Shown here in pieces: positions 11,521-22,031 of a stretch of DNA of 64,000 nucleotides (within the stretch, counting starts at the first letter, position 1; each line of letters starts with the position of its first letter). Below the pieces are notes generated by a model, which saw only the letters and a program-made list of their open reading frames with translations, did not search any database and was not told where the DNA came from. A program made the position numbers and the translations under genes. Origin of the DNA: Sciurus carolinensis (Eukaryota > Chordata > Mammalia > Rodentia > Sciuridae); contig NC_062214.1 in the NCBI RefSeq assembly GCF_902686445.1, positions 54,285,177 to 54,349,176 of the forward strand. The letters are read 5' to 3'.

Positions 11521-11609
11521 GTAAGTCCTCACTGGGAACACTGGCAAGGAAGAAATGCCTATTTTGCTCTGAGTTCTAAGCTAAATGGTCATCTCCTTAT
11601 TCCCTGAAG
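11521..11609 (+). other. CRTC3: CRTC3 mini-intron C-D (89 bp)
   Basis: GTAAGT donor and CCTGAAG acceptor enclose 89 bp, near the short end for mammalian introns. Removing it joins GLn489 to Gly490 in frame; retaining it brings a stop at 11605-11607. Confidence 0.88.
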
Positions 11610-11690
11610 GGCTCGTCTTTGACCAACTTCTTCCCAGATGTGGGCTTTGACCAGCAGTCTGTGAGGCCAGGCTCAGCCTTTCCTCAACAG
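11610..11690 (+). CDS. CRTC3: CRTC3 coding exon D (residues 490-516)
   Basis: This is a short 81-bp phase-0 exon encoding 27 residues, GSSLTNFFPDVGFDQQSVRP then GSAFPQQ, a strong match to CRTC3. The acceptor is TTCCCTGAAG, so the AG is preceded by A rather than the preferred C or T and the pyrimidine tract is short. The donor is GTGGGT. A weak acceptor, a tiny upstream intron and frame-preserving length make it a candidate for regulated skipping, although nothing in the sequence proves this. Confidence 0.94.
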
Positions 11691-11910
11691 GTGGGTGATC
11701 ACTCCTGCATCCTCCTGTCTCAGTGCATACATGGCACCGTTTAGGTTGTTCCATGTGTAGACTCCACAACCAAATAGACAAGGTAATTACTTTCCCTGGT
11801 TTCAGGTGTGTTCTGTGACTAGAAGAGCCTGGAACCTCCCCTCACCCTAGAATACTGGTATTGGGTCCTTGTGTAGCGTCAGGACTCAGCAGAGGAACAA
11901 GTGCCAGAGA

Positions 11911-12012
11911 CTAGGGACTAGGAATGTATCTCAGTCATAGAGCACTTGCCTAGCATTTGCAAGGGTTAGGGTTAGGTTCTATCTCTAGCACCACCAAAAA
12001 ACAGACAAACAA
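11911..12012 (+). repeat. ID SINE with internal GGGTTA duplication
   Basis: The body includes GTATCTCAGTCATAGAGCAC; the B-box region carries GGGTTAGGGTTAGGTTC, a short tandem gain, before CTAGCACCACCAAAAAA. Confidence 0.8.
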
Positions 12013-12094
12013 GTGCTAGAGACTTTTGTTTACACTCTGGTCACAGGGTTATAGAATCAATACTGGAAAGGACCACAGCAACTGATTAATCCCC

Positions 12095-12180
12095 TCAGGT
12101 TGAAGGAACTGAGACACAGAGAAGGGGAGCACCTGGCCCCAATAGCAGACTTAGAAAGTGGCACAGCAACGTTGGAACAC
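12095..12180 (-). repeat. MIR-like fossil
   Basis: GGAACTGAGACACAGAGAAG and a following decayed 'ctagtaagtggca' stretch match the reversed MIR core. Confidence 0.45.
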
Positions 12181-12465
12181 CCAGCACAGTGAGTGACCAC
12201 CTAGGCAAGTTCAGTCCAGGGATGGAGTGGGGGATAGTTCCTCTGTAAGCTGTTTTTGTTCAGCCACTTTTTTTTTCTCTCCCTCTCAATGATCATTTTT
12301 AATATCTCTAGATTTTATAGTGTTCAGTAAGTATGACTTAGGCTCCAGGATGGATTAAGGAGTAAAGAAGCAGTTTCCAGAACTTAATAAGACAAAGATA
12401 CCATTTCCCAAGTAGGCCATGGTGAAGATGTGGAAAGAACCAGTAGTCCCTGTCTTCCTGTTTTG

Positions 12466-12556
12466 GGGTTTGTGCTTGTTGGTTTGTTTTGATGATTCTA
12501 GGGATTGACTCTAGGGCCAGGCAAGTGCTCTACCACTGCACTACACCCCAGCTCTG
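12466..12556 (-). repeat. ID SINE
   Basis: GGCAAGTGCTCTACCACTGC and ACACCCCAGCTC are the reversed ID A-box side; the B-box side (GGGATTGACTCTAGGG) has decayed. Confidence 0.75.
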
Positions 12557-13062
12557 CCTCCCTGTTTCCTAAAGAGTCCATTTCAGTCTAGGTGAGAGTC
12601 AACATTTTCTTGAAATGATAGTAACTCCTACTTTTGAGACATTTTAAAAAAATGGTTTGGAAAATAATTTCAGTAAAGGTACCTAAAGTAGGCCTTAGTT
12701 TTAAGCAATCATCACAGAGGCTTTATCATAGAAAGGCAGTGACCTGAGGTCCCTCCCTCTGTTTATAAAAGGGAAAGGCTTCCATTCTCTCATTTTTCCA
12801 GAAACCAGAGAGATAAAGAGATCATTACTTCCTTGAAGCCTTTAAAGGGTTCCCACCAATGGTAGTTTGCAAAGGCTTTGGTGAGGATGAAGAGAAAGGG
12901 TATCTGAGACCCAGAGGGGCTGAAGAAACCATGACTACTGGTGTCTCTTGGGATCATGTAGTAGGCTGGGCAGTTGTGGTTAGGGATAAGTCACCCATAC
13001 TGTGGGTCTCAGGAACCCGTCTTCTACTGCAGGGTCTGCTTGTCTGACAAGAATAGTCTTCC

Positions 13063-13190
13063 TATGGACTGGGGTGTCGCTCAGTAGTAGAGCACTTGCC
13101 TAGCACATGTGAGGCACTGGGTTCTATCCTCAGCACCACATAAATAAATAAATAAAATTAAGTTATTATATTAAAAAAAAAAAAAAAGAA
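13063..13190 (+). repeat. ID SINE with long 3' tail
   Basis: ID body to CCTCAGCACCACATAAATAA, then AATAAAATTAAG and an A15 run. The tail is a variant of the tailed lineage. Confidence 0.85.
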
Positions 13191-13357
13191 TAGTCTGCCT
13201 ACATTAGTTAGCATGTTAGCAGAGCACTCTGGGATCCTAGAAAGAAAGTCTGTGAGTCAGTTTTCATGTCTGTCTCTGTTCTGGGAGCATATCACACTGT
13301 TCCCTCACTCTAAGAAGCAGAGATCCTTCCTCACAATGTGACCTTTGATGCTTCTAG

Positions 13358-13460
13358 GTGCCCCTGGTGCAACAAGGTCATCGAGAACAACAGGACTCAT
13401 TTCATTTGAGACCGAACCTGTATTCCAACTGCGGGAACTTCCCAAACACAATCCTGACAG
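13358..13460 (+). CDS. CRTC3: CRTC3 coding exon E (residues 517-550 plus split codon)
   Basis: This 103-bp exon runs from the TTCTAG acceptor to the GTGAGT donor. It encodes VPLVQQGHREQQDSFHLRPN and LYSNCGNFPNTILT; its last G joins AA of the next exon to make Glu551. It is a Gln-rich linker before the C-terminal activation domain. No stop or frameshift is seen. Confidence 0.94.
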
Positions 13461-13748
13461 GTGAGTGTGGGCCACCACTCAGCTTTGACATTGATTTCAT
13501 TTTGCTGGGGTTTTATGGATAGTTTAAACCACATCACATTAGATAAAGCAAAAAGTAAAAGTCCTCTGGCTCAGCTTTACTCTTTTGAGATACAGGTGTT
13601 CAGCCCCAGTGCTTGTGAGGCAGTAGGGGAAGAGCCTGCTTGTCAAAACTTTTCTGAAATAGATAGTCTTAGGTGATTTACAACCCTTGTAAAGGAGAAG
13701 GCCTGCAAAAATTGCCAGTTGTGAAACTGTCAAGAATGTCGATTCCAG

Positions 13749-13880
13749 GGACTGGGACTATAGCTCAGTGGTAGAGCACTTGCCTCACATGTGCAAGGCA
13801 CTGGGTTCAATCCTCAGCACCACATAAAAATTAGTAAATAAAGATGCTGTGTCAATCTACAACTAAAAAAAAAAAAAAAA
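13749..13880 (+). repeat. ID SINE with long 3' tail
   Basis: ID body, then AAATAAAGATGCTGTGTCAA and CTACAACTAAAAA. It is first in a run of three SINEs whose outer flanks repeat AATGTCGATTCCAGGG / AATGTTGATTCCAGGG (13735-13750 and 14244-14259). Confidence 0.88.
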
Positions 13881-13889
13881 GTCAATTCC

Positions 13890-14076
13890 AGGTCAGGTGC
13901 ACACACCTGTAATCCCAGCCGCTCAGGAGGCTGAGGCAAGAGGAGTGCAAATTCAAAGCCAGCCTCAGCAACTTAATGAGGACCTAAGCAACTTAGGGAG
14001 ACTCTGTCTCTAAATAAAATACAAAAAAAGGGCTGGGAATATAGCTCAGTGGTTGAGTGACCCTTGGTTCAATTCC
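13890..14076 (+). repeat. B1-ID dimeric SINE
   Basis: It follows GTCAATTCCAGG (13881-13892), a third copy of the flank word. The left half contains an extra 'gcaacttaatgaggacctaa' repeat, typical of the long dimer subtype. Confidence 0.85.
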
Positions 14077-14245
14077 AAGCTGGGTACAGTGACACATACC
14101 TATAATTCCAGCAACTTAGGAGGCTAAGGCAAGGGATTGAAAGTTTGAGGTCAACTTAGACCTTGTCAAATAAAATATAAAGGACTGGGGATATAGTTCA
14201 GTGGCAGAGCACCCTGAATTCTATCCCTAGTACCAAAACAAAAAA
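14077..14245 (+). repeat. B1-ID dimeric SINE
   Basis: It starts AGCTGGGTACAGTGACACAT directly at the end of the previous SINE and runs to CCTAGTACCAAAACAAAA. Confidence 0.83.
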
Positions 14246-14421
14246 TGTTGATTCCAGGGCAAGAGGTGTGGTCCTATGAGTGGTGGGTACGTGGGTGCTT
14301 AATGTCCTGGCTGGGAAGATGGCAGGATAACATTTGGGGGATTATTGTCAGTTCTTCTAGTAGCCTGGGGCCCTCATGCCTCCTAAACAGCACTGTTTTC
14401 CTCTCTCGCTGCTCCTTGCAG

Positions 14422-14630
14422 AAGATTCAAGCACCAGCCTGTTCAAAGACCTCAGCAGTGCACTAGCAGGCATGCCTGAGGTCAGCCTGAATGTGGACAC
14501 TCCGTTTCCATTGGAAGAGGAGCTCCAAATTGAACCCCTGAGCCTGGACGGACTCAGCATGTTGAGTGACTCCAGCATGGGCCTGCTGGACCCCTCTGTG
14601 GAAGAGACGTTTCGAGCTGATAGACTGTGA
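14422..14630 (+). CDS. CRTC3: CRTC3 last coding exon F with stop (residues 551-619)
   Basis: The acceptor is CTCCTTGCAG. The exon encodes DSSTSLFKDLSSALAGMPEV, then SLNVDTPFPLEEELQIEPLS, LDGLSMLSDSSMGLLDPSVE and ETFRADRL, ending in TGA at 14628-14630. This acidic, Leu-rich tail is the CRTC transactivation domain, which contacts the general transcription machinery and CBP/p300 in this family. The frame is intact and the terminus ETFRADRL fits CRTC3. The 3' UTR follows in the same exon. Confidence 0.96.
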
Positions 14631-15600
14631 GCAGAAAGTAACGGGACAGGAGAATCCCTGAAACAACCAAAACAGAGTGAAATAGAAAAGAGCCAGTGAA
14701 CACCCCTGGACTTCAGTTATCCCAACACAGAAGGAACCAGCCCCATGGCTTCAGGCTTTCAGCTGAGGTTCAGTTTCAGACTCCATGGCTTTTTCTAGAC
14801 ACAGCTACGTCCTGCCTCCCAGGCCTGTGGCACAGGTTGTGCTGCTGCAGTCAGGCTGCTTTGGAGCTTCCAGTGAATTATGGAAAGCTCATCCTCTGAC
14901 CCCTCCATCTTTTTATTGGCCATTTAGTTGGTCAGTGTGTAAAAGTAGAAAATATCATGTAATGAGAGACCTCAGTAGTACTGTGTAGTGCTCAGAACCA
15001 CTGATCTCGATCAACACTGAAGACAGGACATGGGACTGAAGACACGGGAGGCAGGCAGGGGCCATGGGCCCCATAGCATTGGCTCAACATTGTGCAACGG
15101 TACCAGAGCCCCACAATGTCCTCTTCGATCTGGCTGTTCAGGCAAGGCACCCTCCAGCTGGAGGACATTCCAGGACTTAGACAAGAGCCATGTTTCTCTC
15201 AGATGCCTTAATGATAATATGAAGTTTAACCCCAAGTCCAAAGACAGACTTGCATTCAGCAAACCAAATGCTAGTTTTTCTCCCAGTTTGGAATCTCTTT
15301 TCTGCTGCTTCAATACACTTTTTCCTTAGGGACAGGAGGAAAAGGAAGACAATTATTTTATTCAGTCACTGTAAAAAGGTCCCTGGTAATGGATGAGCCT
15401 GAGTAAAACAGTGTTCCTTCCTAGAGGCAGGGGAAGAAAGAGAAGGGACTATAGGTATCTCAGACACAGGGTGACCTCCAGACAAACTCCAGACAAGCAC
15501 AGTTCTCCCTACACACCAACTGGAAGGAGCAATGAAGGTTTTTGCACCCACCCAGCAACTGAATTTCCCTATCATCTCCAGAGGGCTTCTCTGTTGGTCT

Positions 15601-15745
15601 AGATCATAAGCTCCTAGAGGGCAGGGGCTGTGCCTTATTCCTCATTGAACCGCTAGTACCCAACAAGTGCCTGGTATGGAATAAGTGCCTCATAACTGTG
15701 TGTTAAATACACGCATGTGTATGCGTGTGCATGAATGAATGAATG
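15601..15745 (+). repeat. MIR/L2-type fossil inside the CRTC3 3' UTR
   Basis: CTCCTAGAGGGCAGGGGCTG, then AAGTGCCTGGTATGGAATAA and ATGAATGAATGAATGG reproduce the conserved 3' end shared by MIR and L2. Confidence 0.6.
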
Positions 15746-16663
15746 GATCTGCCATGCTATAAGGCATTCTAATCTGTAACTATCCCCACTCCCTACCAAA
15801 TCGTCTCAGAGGTTTAGCTGTTCTAATGCTTGTGCCTGTGCTTAAGTTAAGCATGCACTTTAATATGCTTTTAACACTAGGTGACCAAATCTACCACTAG
15901 ACTCGGGGTCATGTTCCATAGCAGGTAAGAGGCAATTGTCTCCTGGGTGCATCCAGAGTGGCTAAGCAAACCCAGGTCCCCAAGTGCTTGTACCTGAAGA
16001 ATTATAACTAGGCCTTCACCTCAGAAGATCTTCCCTCTCAGATCCATGTTTTGCTGTAAATGGCTTTAAACATGCTTTGAGGTAAAAGAAATAAGTTTAT
16101 AGTAAATGAAGGCTTGGTTCATGCAACCATCATTATTCCTTAATACCTTATCATGAAATAGTTTGATCATATTTCCACCTGCCTCCTCTGACTTAGCCCC
16201 TGAACAGAAAACACGATGATGCCCACAGAGCACTAAAAGGGAAGAGCTAGGCAATGAGAAGATGGGGTTGGGGGGAGAACCCTGAAGGAGGGATGAGCTG
16301 CTAGAACATTTGCTTGAACTGCTCCCACCCAAAGAAGTGAGGCTGCATGAGGAGGGTCTGAATCTGACACCTCTGTGGTTTCAGGATCCTGGCTGGATGG
16401 CTCTCCAGGCCTCATCTTTGGCCCTATCTCTGATCTTGCAAACAACCCTGACAGTGCCTTCATTCCACCTTCCTCTGGAACCCAAGAATTCTTGTTCTCC
16501 CATTTACCCTGAATCTGCTGTTAAGTTAGGAAACCAACCAAAGACCTCCTTGTCCAATTTCTGCTTCAGGAAGGGGCTCTTGGCTTCCCATGGCAAACCT
16601 TATTCCCAGTTAAACTTTCAGATCCCTTTATGCAGATCTCAGAAAGGGGTGACTTTTTGTTAC

Positions 16664-16669
16664 AATAAA
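16664..16669 (+). promoter_or_regulatory. Candidate proximal poly(A) signal AATAAA
   Basis: A canonical hexamer within the CRTC3 3' UTR, followed by a moderately T/G-containing stretch. Use of this site would give a UTR of about 2.05 kb. Confidence 0.45.
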
Positions 16670-17722
16670 AGAGCCTTCCAGTTGTAAAGCTACCCATAAC
16701 CCAGTGTGCCAATAGAAACCAGCTCCTACGTTAGAGGCTCCCAAATCAGATCTTGCCTTTCAGGCAGGAGTGGCGCAGATGTTATAAGAGTGTGTTATTT
16801 GAAGAAAAATCCACTCCTTGCGTAGTGCCTTACCCATGGGAATCATGGTGTCAGGGTCCCAGTTCACTCTACATAGCAGCCCTGCCTTGCAACAGAGACC
16901 CCAAGACCCACAGGATGAGTTGCACTGCCCCTGGGACATTCTTCATGTTACTATTGAAGTGTAGACACCCAGGGAAAGACGGTAATGAGGACAATGTGGT
17001 TTAGAACTGAATTAAATCTGCCCATAGCTCCATCAGTCTGGTCTTTTCTTGTGAAAAGATTCTGGGCATTATAAAGCCCACCTTGCCTAGATGGTATTAG
17101 GGACACCGGGGACAGTGCTGCCTGCCCCTCAACGTGTAAGCCTGTACTCACTGCTGCCTTTGTAATAAGCCAGTCTTGGTCCTTAGCATTGGAAATGGCT
17201 ACAGACTTCAGAAAAGAAAAAAAAAAACAAAACAAAACTATATTTGAATATTTAGTTTTGTCACAAGACATCAATCATACTCTCATTTACTAGCAGTTAA
17301 AAATCATAGTACTAAAAACCTATCTTTCCATTTTTTTCTTTCTGTATGGTTGTGGTTTTTAGGATATAGGGTGTTAGGAGAAAATTTTCTTGGTCAGATC
17401 AAGATCAACATAAATTCTCCTTTGTCCTATTTCCTTTCTCCTAAGTCTACTGTATATTACCTGAACTGAAATGTTGTGTATCCAAGTCCATGCGCGTATT
17501 TGAAGACATTTTTGGTTCTGACCCTTTGTGGCTCCTCTGATTTATGCACAGGTGGTTCCTAGTGTGTCTCCATTGCTTCATGTATGGGACCATCATAGCA
17601 GCTAATCAGACTTCCTGCCAGTGTCCTGGATCCCAGGGCTCATTGTTAAACAATATTTAAAGATTGGAATTTGTATAAAGTAGCTTCCAAGTTTTATAAT
17701 GCATCATTTTACATCTTTCATA

Positions 17723-17728
17723 ATTAAA
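17723..17728 (+). promoter_or_regulatory. Candidate distal poly(A) signal ATTAAA
   Basis: The commonest variant hexamer, followed after about 15 bases by GGTTGTATCTGC and TTTGGTGTTTTT, a good downstream GU/U-rich element. It is the best candidate for the main end of CRTC3. Confidence 0.55.
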
Positions 17729-17745
17729 AGCAGCACAATAAGGTT

Positions 17746-19154
17746 GTATCTGCATTTGGTGTTTTTCTCCTGCCTCAGATGCTATGAATTGGTATGAAGC
17801 TTCTCACATTACACATTCTCATTCCTTTGAAACTGGGTGCCAGGAACAGGGCACCCTGAAGGTGGCTCAGTCTTCTACCTCCTTCCTTCCTCTGCTGGAG
17901 GTCCTTCACCTTCCTCCCCAGCTACTCTGTCCTGACCTGCCTGGACCCATCCTCCCCACACTTTCTGCCCATCCTGCCTGCTCTCCCCAGACCTGCTGAC
18001 TTCATGTCAAACATCCTCATTTCCTTCAGTTTCTCCCTCAGCCATGCCTAGCACTGGTCCTAAAGGTGATTCCTGAAGTATTACTCAGAAATTACACCCC
18101 TGCTCCTAATTCCCCAAGTCCGCATTTCTGCTCTGGTCCACACACATACCTCATTCATTGACCCTACTGTGAATTCTGTCCCTTATTCCTCTTAGTTTGC
18201 CTGTCTTCTTCTGACTTCCTTCCCTCTTCCCAGTGGGGTCCACTGGGATGTAGTGGTTTCCATTTTTCCCTCAGGACCCACATTTCCCTGCAGGAAAACC
18301 CAGTAATCCCACTCTGCCCACTAATCCAATCTCCTGCCCACTGAGGTACCTAAACCCTCCTCCTCTTCTCTTCAGGCCTTCACCAAATTTTGCAAGTCCT
18401 GTCTTATCCATCAATTCCAAGCAGCACCAGATTTCCCACTTCCCACCTGCTCCCCATTTTGTTCCCTCTCCCTTGTAAACTTACTCAAACCTATCCCCGC
18501 TGTACTCCTTCCTCCCGTCGTCCCTCTGCCTCACCTGGGTTCTCATTTCTCATCTGTGACATTGATCTGATCTTCTTCCAAGGACTTGCTGCCCCTCCCC
18601 CAGGCCTTCTATTTAGTCCTCTCCAATAGTTTTGTTCCCACTAGCCCTTGAATATGCCTCAGTTTCCTCCTTCCTAAAACAGAAAACAGCCCTGTCTTCA
18701 CCTCAGCTTCTCTTCAGACCACAAGCTGTCTCCTTCCTTTCCTGGAAGAGGAATTCATGTTCTACTCCATTCTTGTCCCTTCCCGCCCACACCCCATCTG
18801 CAAACTCCCTCTGCCCAACATGATTCTGAACTCCTCTGGCCCTGTCTGAGTCCTGTCCAATTTTGGTGCCTGACCTGCCCAATGCTTCCCTGACATGAGA
18901 CTCCTTTGGCCACTCCCTTTCCCACCAAATCCTCTCTTTGGCTCCAGTAAGTCTTTTCTTATTGTTCCACCATGCAGGACACACATTTCCTAAGTGCATC
19001 CTCCTTCCCCACCATATTTTCTTCTTTGGATCAACCATCTGTCCCTGGCTACCTTGTCCAGTCCTCCAAGGTGGTAAACCTCACCTGCTGCCCTTATCCC
19101 CATCTGTCAGCTCAGCCTTATCCTCACTCCACCCCACCTGCCTTCCGCTTAGAT
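17746..19154. other. Intergenic, pyrimidine-rich, nothing assigned
   Basis: Downstream of CRTC3 the + strand is rich in CCT/TCC runs. Open frames on both strands (for example 18390-18629 and 18703-19038) reflect this bias and match no family I know. An old LINE origin is possible. Confidence 0.5.
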
Positions 19155-19290
19155 CTGTATACCACAGCAAGCATTATCAGCAGCCTTTGACATCTGCCTT
19201 CTCCACAGGGCTTGGATCTGCAAGGACAGGGGCCATGCTTATGTACTTGAATCCTATAACCCAGTACCTGGCGCACAGTAGGTGCTCCAT
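19155..19290 (+). repeat. MIR/L2-type fossil
   Basis: GGACAGGGGCCATGCTTATG, then CCAGTACCTGGCGCACAGTA and GGTGCTCCATAAAT. Confidence 0.65.
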
Positions 19291-19536
19291 AAATATCTTC
19301 CAACTGTTGTTCCTATACTTTCTCTAAGATCAAAGCTTCCATCCTGTTACTCAAGCTGGAGAGCAAGCCACACCCCACACTTCTTCATCTCTCAACTCAT
19401 ATCTGAGCCCCTGTGAACCACCCCAGACCCCAATTCTCTCTCTCAGGTCTTGCATTCTCTTTCTATCCTCTCATCTAGCTCCCTCCTCATCTTCTGCCCC
19501 ATTGGTCAGCCTCTGCCTCCCCTCAGGAGTTAGCCA

Positions 19537-19705
19537 AGTGACAATTTTTACTTAATCTCTCCATACCTCAGTGCCTTTATCTCTAAAATGGAATTATAAA
19601 CACCCTGTTTCATGGCATTTTGAGGGCAAAACAAACTTACACAATTCAAACACTTAGAATTTGTTCAGCACATAGTAAGTGCTCAACAAATGTCAATTAT
19701 TATAA
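19537..19705 (+). repeat. MIR fossil
   Basis: CTCCATACCTCAGTGCCTTT, then TCTAAAATGGAATTATAAAC and CAGCACATAGTAAGTGCTCA run in MIR order. Confidence 0.75.
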
Positions 19706-19924
19706 GTACTTAATATTTGTTGCATAAATCTGTTATCCTTTCAAAGACAGTATACACCAAACCTTAGACATTCTAATACCTGCTTTGAAATACCAGAGCT
19801 TAGTACTGGGAAGAATATTTTAAACTGGTATTATTTTCATCCCATTTGCTTAATGAATGCTCAACGCAAATGTGGAAATTAAGCTTTGCAGTAAGTCCTT
19901 ATGTGTAGCTGAGTCCCCATGTGG

Positions 19925-19939
19925 ACACTAGATGGAGCT
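19925..19939 (+). promoter_or_regulatory. CTCF-like motif (weaker)
   Basis: ACACTAGATGGAGCT resembles the CTCF core CCACNAGATGGCAGC with mismatches at the first and later positions. It points right, towards the reverse-oriented motif at 25334. Confidence 0.3.
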
Positions 19940-20159
19940 CAGACTATAGGAGTGACTCAGGATACTGAACCAACCAGATAGAGCCACCTGCCCCTCAAAA
20001 CTTAAGCTTTTGTGTGTGGTTGACGGAGGTATTGGTGAGAATTGAATTCTATGATGATAGAAGGTAGTTAAGTATCCTTAGTGACCACTACAGATATCAG
20101 AAACTGCACGTGGCACATGATGTAAAGCAACCTGAATGTAAAGCTGGGCAAGGATGGCT

Positions 20160-20280
20160 TCGACAGTTTACAGATGAGGAAACAGGCCCAAAGTGACTAA
20201 ACAATGGAGTCACACAACCCTAAGCACAGGGAACACTGACTCCAAGGCCTCTGGACCATTTTCTCCTCTCTTTCCAGAGC
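20160..20280 (-). repeat. MIR-like fossil
   Basis: TTACAGATGAGGAAACAGGC and AAGTGACTAAAC match the reversed MIR core. Confidence 0.6.
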
Positions 20281-20564
20281 ATTGATTCCCAAGACTTGAA
20301 TGTCCACCTTGAGGCTTCTGCCTGGTCAACAAGTATCTCCACTACAGGTCACCAGTGAAATGAACTGTATCCGTCACGCTGCAGAGGAAGGCTCTGAGCA
20401 GGCCCTGGAAATGATGCCATGGAGCAGGCTCAGCCTCCACCCCAGGTGTTGTCCTGGGCAGGACAGTCTGCACTACTGAGATGGGCCTACCAAAGTTCAT
20501 TTTTTTCCCCACTTCTCCAAAAATGTATTTTAATTTTTTAAACTTTTGTTTTTAATTATTTTTT

Positions 20565-20742
20565 TCTGTTTTGCTATACTGGAGATTGAACCCAGGAACA
20601 CTCTAACACTGAGCCACTGAGCTATAGCCCTTTTATTTTGAGACAAGTCCTTGCTAAATTGCAGAGGCTGATCTCAAACATGTGTTCCTTCTGTCTCAGC
20701 CTCCCAAGTACCTAGAATTACAGCGTAATCCCGTGCACAGCC
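20565..20742 (-). repeat. B1-ID dimeric SINE
   Basis: TGGAGATTGAACCCAGGAAC (ID half), then GAGACAAGTCCTTGCTAAAT and CAGCCTCCCAAGTACC (left half). Confidence 0.85.
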
Positions 20743-20754
20743 ATAAATACTGTT

Positions 20755-20835
20755 TGGTGGGGTACTGGGGATCGAACCAGTCTCATGCATTCTTGGCAAG
20801 CTCTCTACCACTGAGCTGCATCCCCAGTCAGCCAT
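20755..20835 (-). repeat. ID SINE
   Basis: TACTGGGGATCGAACCAGTC to CTGAGCTGCATCCCCAGTC. A CAGCCATAA word occurs on both sides (about 20738 and 20828), suggesting insertion into the end of the preceding SINE. Confidence 0.82.
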
Positions 20836-20851
20836 AATTTTTAATTTTCTT

Positions 20852-20957
20852 TAATTTTTTTTTTTTTTTTTTTTTTTTAGCATTACTGGGGATTGAACCC
20901 AGGGCCTCACACATGCTAGGCAAGTGCTCTACAACTGAGATACATTCCCAGTTCATC
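20852..20957 (-). repeat. ID SINE, arm of an inverted pair
   Basis: A T22 run then TACTGGGGATTGAACCCAGG to ATACATTCCCAGTTC. It faces the + copy at 20982. Confidence 0.88.
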
Positions 20958-20981
20958 AAAGTCTTTTCTAAAAAAATTAGG

Positions 20982-21074
20982 ACTGGCCAGGAGTATATCT
21001 CAGTGGTAGAGCACATGCCTAGTATGCATGAAGCCCTGGGCTCAATCCCCAGCATGGAAAAAAAAAAAAAAAAG
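20982..21074 (+). repeat. ID SINE, arm of an inverted pair
   Basis: GAGTATATCTCAGTGGTAGA, then GCCCTGGGCTCAATCCCCAG and an A tail. It is inverted relative to the copy 25 bp upstream. Confidence 0.88.
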
Positions 21075-21695
21075 TTTTGCTTTTATAAAATACTGCATGC
21101 TCATTATAAGAAATGCAAGTGACACTGAACAATACCAAAACAAAATTTTCAAGTGGTCCAGAAACCCAGCACCCCCAAAATAATCATGACTGCCACTCAG
21201 AGAACATCAATGGAAACATCATCTCTCTATGTACATATTCAAAGAAAAGGACAGACAGATGGTTGGAAGTTTTTATAAAAATGGTCCCATATAGTACATG
21301 CTCCTTTTAGGAAGAGTATTTAAATTAAATAGAACAAAAGGAAACCTAAATGAAGCTAAAGAAATTGCCAAGCCACAAATAATTATGCTGCCTTTTATGT
21401 TTCTAGATGATTTCTTCAAGAGAAAAAAATAGTAGGGGCTATATGGATTCATCCTTTCAACAGGTTTCAACTGTAGATGGCATTGCTCAATAACCTGAGA
21501 TTTAGGTGGAGGAAATTAACTCACCACCACTTCCTAGCTCCTTCCCCTCCCAAATTTTGTGAGTTTGTATTTTTACATTGTTAAAGTTTATACTATTTAC
21601 ATCCTGTCCCATAGCCATTGTTCCCACAATTGTTTGACCTCAGGTCTGTGTGTGGATTCCCTGCACCCTGCCTGTCCTTTTAAAATGGGATTCCC

Positions 21696-21699
<4 letters not shown>

Positions 21700-21742
<43 letters not shown>
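21700..21742. repeat. (ATT)n microsatellite
   Basis: About 14 perfect ATT units directly abut the tail side of the antisense dimeric SINE at 21742, so it probably grew from that tail. Confidence 0.95.
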
Positions 21743-21744
<2 letters not shown>

Positions 21745-21907
21745 CCAGGGATTGAACCCAGGGGTGCTTAACCACTGAGCCACATCCCCAACCCTTTTTT
21801 AATATTTTAGTTAGAGACAGGGTCTCGCGGAATTGCTTAGGGCCTTGCTAGGTGGCTAGTTTTGAACTTGCCATCCTCCTGCCTCAGCCTTCCAAATTAT
21901 TGGGATT
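21742..21907 (-). repeat. B1-ID dimeric SINE
   Basis: CAGGGATTGAACCCAGGGGT to CCTGCCTCAGCCTTCCAAAT; the left end is truncated where the next SINE starts. Confidence 0.88.
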
Positions 21908-22028
21908 AAGTTCAAGATCAACCTCAGCAAATTTGCAAGACTGTGTCTCAAAACGAAAATATAAAGGATTGGGGATGAGGCTCAGTGGTAGAGCACCCCT
22001 GGTTCAATTCCCAGTACAAAAAATAAAG
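21908..22028 (+). repeat. B1-ID dimeric SINE, 5' truncated
   Basis: It begins AAGTTCAAGATCAACCTCAG mid left half and ends CAATTCCCAGTACAAAAAA. It is inverted relative to the adjacent copy. Confidence 0.85.
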
Positions 22029-22031
22029 GGA

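Larger units (their letters stand above)
11691..13357 (+). other. CRTC3: CRTC3 intron D-E (1667 bp)
   Basis: GTGGGT donor, TTCTAG acceptor. It contains three ID elements and a MIR-like piece (12095-12180). Sequence 12557-13062 is unassigned. Confidence 0.9.
13461..14421 (+). other. CRTC3: CRTC3 intron E-F (961 bp)
   Basis: GTGAGT donor, CTTGCAG acceptor. About half of it is a head-to-tail run of three SINEs (13749-14245), ending about 175 bp before the last exon. Confidence 0.9.
14631..17745 (+). other. CRTC3: CRTC3 3' UTR
   Basis: About 3.1 kb follows the stop with no further coding signal. The end is inferred from ATTAAA at 17723-17728, followed by a GT-rich stretch (about 17742-17766). 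An internal AATAAA at 16664-16669 could give a shorter transcript. The UTR is almost free of the SINEs that crowd the introns, as expected for exonic sequence. It contains one MIR-like segment (15601-15745). Several short open frames here are chance. The exact 3' end needs RNA data. Confidence 0.75.
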
